Shown: positions 63,052 through 64,000 of the stretch, piece after piece
Position numbering within the stretch: position 1 is the first letter of the stretch
Layout: the number at the start of each line of letters is the position of its first letter
DNA from: JACCZR01 sp035296565
Lineage (GTDB): Bacteria; Actinomycetota; Thermoleophilia; Solirubrobacterales; Thermoleophilaceae
Direction: 5' to 3'
DNA: 64,000 nucleotides
Assembly (NCBI GenBank): GCA_035296565.1
Contig: DATHAQ010000015.1
Location: forward strand, 62,001 to 126,000
Made by a program: the position numbers and the translations under genes
Notes under the pieces: model-generated
Seen by the model: the letters and a program-made list of their open reading frames with translations, nothing else
Databases searched by the model: none
What the model was told of the DNA's origin: nothing

Positions 63052-64000
63052 GCCGTGCCTCCCACGGTCAGCTCGCGGATGCGCACGTGGGGCTGACCCA
63101 CCCCCGCTGCCACCGACTGGCCGGCCTTGCCGCAGAAGCCTGACGCGATGATCAGGTCGTCGGCGATGCCGTCCAGGGCGGCCAGGGCCTCGAGCCCGTT
63201 GCCCACGAGCGTCGCCCCACGGACGGGCGAGGTGACCCTGCCGCCCTCGATCAGGTAGCCCTCCGAAACGCCGAAGACGAAGTCGCCGGTGGCCGGCTCC
63301 ACCTGCCCGCCACCGAAGGAGGCCGCGTACAGGCCACGCTCGACGCCCTCGATCAGCTCGTCGACCTTCGCGCCCCCCGGAGCGAAGTAGGTGTTGGTCA
63401 TGCGCGGGACGGGCAGGTGGCGAAATGACTGGCGGCGGCCGTTGCCGGTGGAGGAGACGGCGTCCTTGCGAGCCCGTAGCAGGTCGTACAGGTAGGAGGT
63501 CAGCTCGCCGTTCTCGATCACCGTCGTGCGGCGCGTGGGCGTGCCCTCGTCGTCGATCCCGTCGCTGCCCCACTCGTTGGCCTTCAGCCCGTCGTCGTAG
63601 GCGGTGACGAAATCCGGCGCCAGGCTCTGCCCCAGCTTCCCCTCGTAGACGCTCGCGCGCTTCTGGACGGCGTCGGCCTCCAGGCCGTGGCCGACAGCCT
63701 CGTGCAGCAGCACGCCCCCGAAGCCGTTTCCCACCACCACGGGCATGCGGCCGGTGGGGGCGTCGACGGCGTCGAGCAGAGCCAGCGCACGGCGGGCGGC
63801 CTTCGCCCCCGTCTCCTCACCGCCCTCGAGCAGCTCGAAGCCTCCGTGGCCGCCGAGGTTGTCGCTGCCCGTCTCGACGCGCTCCCCGTCGCGGGCGACG
63901 ACCTGCGCCGCGAGCCGCACGCGCGTGCGGTCATCGGAAGCGGCCACGCCGTCGGAGTTGAAGACCTCGACCAGCCGGCGGCCCTCCGAATAGCCGGTCC
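63048..64000 (-). CDS. tldD: TldD metallopeptidase subunit, 5' end outside window
   Basis: Zinc-binding partner: the active site GGVLLHEAVGHGLEADAVQK (HExxxH) is intact, followed by TRRTTVIENGELTSYLYDLL, RQSFRHLPVPRMTNTYFAPG and a C-terminal GRVTSPVRGATLVGNGLEAL. The frame stays open to base 64000, so about 150 N-terminal residues are missing from view. Coupled to tldE by a four-base overlap. No microcin or RiPP gene is visible nearby; a housekeeping proteolytic role is likely. Confidence 0.93.
   Translation of the reverse strand, partial: TGYSEGRRLVEVFNSDGVAASDDRTRVRLAAQVVARDGERVETGSDNLGGHGGFELLEGGEETGAKAARRALALLDAVDAPTGRMPVVVGNGFGGVLLHEAVGHGLEADAVQKRASVYEGKLGQSLAPDFVTAYDDGLKANEWGSDGIDDEGTPTRRTTVIENGELTSYLYDLLRARKDAVSSTGNGRRQSFRHLPVPRMTNTYFAPGGAKVDELIEGVERGLYAASFGGGQVEPATGDFVFGVSEGYLIEGGRVTSPVRGATLVGNGLEALAALDGIADDLIIASGFCGKAGQSVAAGVGQPHVRIRELTVGGTA

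Noticed and set aside
1..64000. CRISPR arrays, insertion sequences, prophage, tRNA or rRNA genes
   Set aside because: No regular spacer-repeat pattern, transposase, integrase, terminase, cloverleaf or rRNA segment was seen; the only repeats are the palindromic family and its tandem arrays.

Overview
The window is about 70% GC, densely packed and intron-free. Genes use many GTG/TTG starts and 1-4 base stop/start overlaps, and every recognisable product is bacterial. The proteins point to Actinomycetota: OpcA with Zwf, a fused transaldolase/glucose-6-phosphate isomerase, a GuaB3-type IMP dehydrogenase relative and actinobacterial-style cytochrome aa3 oxidase genes. The overall flavour suggests Thermoleophilia/Solirubrobacterales; this placement is inference from gene content only. 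I found no rRNA, tRNA, CRISPR array, phage genes or transposase. The window is chromosomal, and it cuts a gene at each end (GH15 at base 1, TldD at base 64000).

Region 1 (1-15.7 kb) is a sugar-phosphate block read mostly on the minus strand: ROK glucokinase - transketolase - transaldolase/Pgi fusion, then gnd - zwf - opcA - pgl - GH15 glucoamylase/trehalase-like enzyme. Together these link glucose phosphorylation and alpha-glucan or trehalose breakdown to the complete pentose phosphate pathway. Inserted between them are an acetyltransferase, a RibD/DHFR-like reductase, a decayed PPOX-like gene, an odd tripeptide-repeat ORF, a second ROK kinase and a frameshifted AbiEi/DUF559 gene. Region 2 (15.6-25.8 kb) is mixed: a CPA2-type antiporter, a flavin disulfide reductase, an MBL hydrolase, small membrane proteins, a hotdog thioesterase, a patatin, a cupin divergent from its probable TetR regulator, a lytic transglycosylase, galactokinase, a CBS protein and an AraC-like regulator.

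Region 3 (25.8-30.9 kb) is a cytochrome c oxidase operon (subunits II, I and III plus a 35-residue membrane protein) with a duplicated Usp-like protein inside it and an inositol-monophosphatase family gene at its end. Region 4 (30.9-41.3 kb) holds lipoproteins, a cytochrome c/cupredoxin fusion, a glycosyltransferase, several short unknown proteins, a STAS protein, infA, a cold-shock gene, an enoyl-CoA hydratase, a HIT protein, an M28 peptidase and CorA. Region 5 (41.3-50.5 kb) is a long minus-strand operon: rplM - rpsI - glmM - glmS - acpS - nnrDE - alr - cca - corA. It joins ribosome supply to cell-wall precursor synthesis and cofactor repair. RpsI carries an unusual acidic extension of about 190 residues.

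Region 6 (50.5-64 kb) opens with a cyclic-di-AMP (ydaO/yuaA) riboswitch ahead of an M23 cell-wall peptidase. Two methyltransferases follow, then the minus-strand series pyrF - LysM - DacA - pfkB - guaB3 - guaA - nitrilase, then HU and tldD/tldE.

An undescribed-looking palindromic repeat of about 42 bp recurs at least ten times in both orientations. It is usually just after a stop codon, is twice amplified in tandem, and once is read into the N-terminus of the glucokinase.
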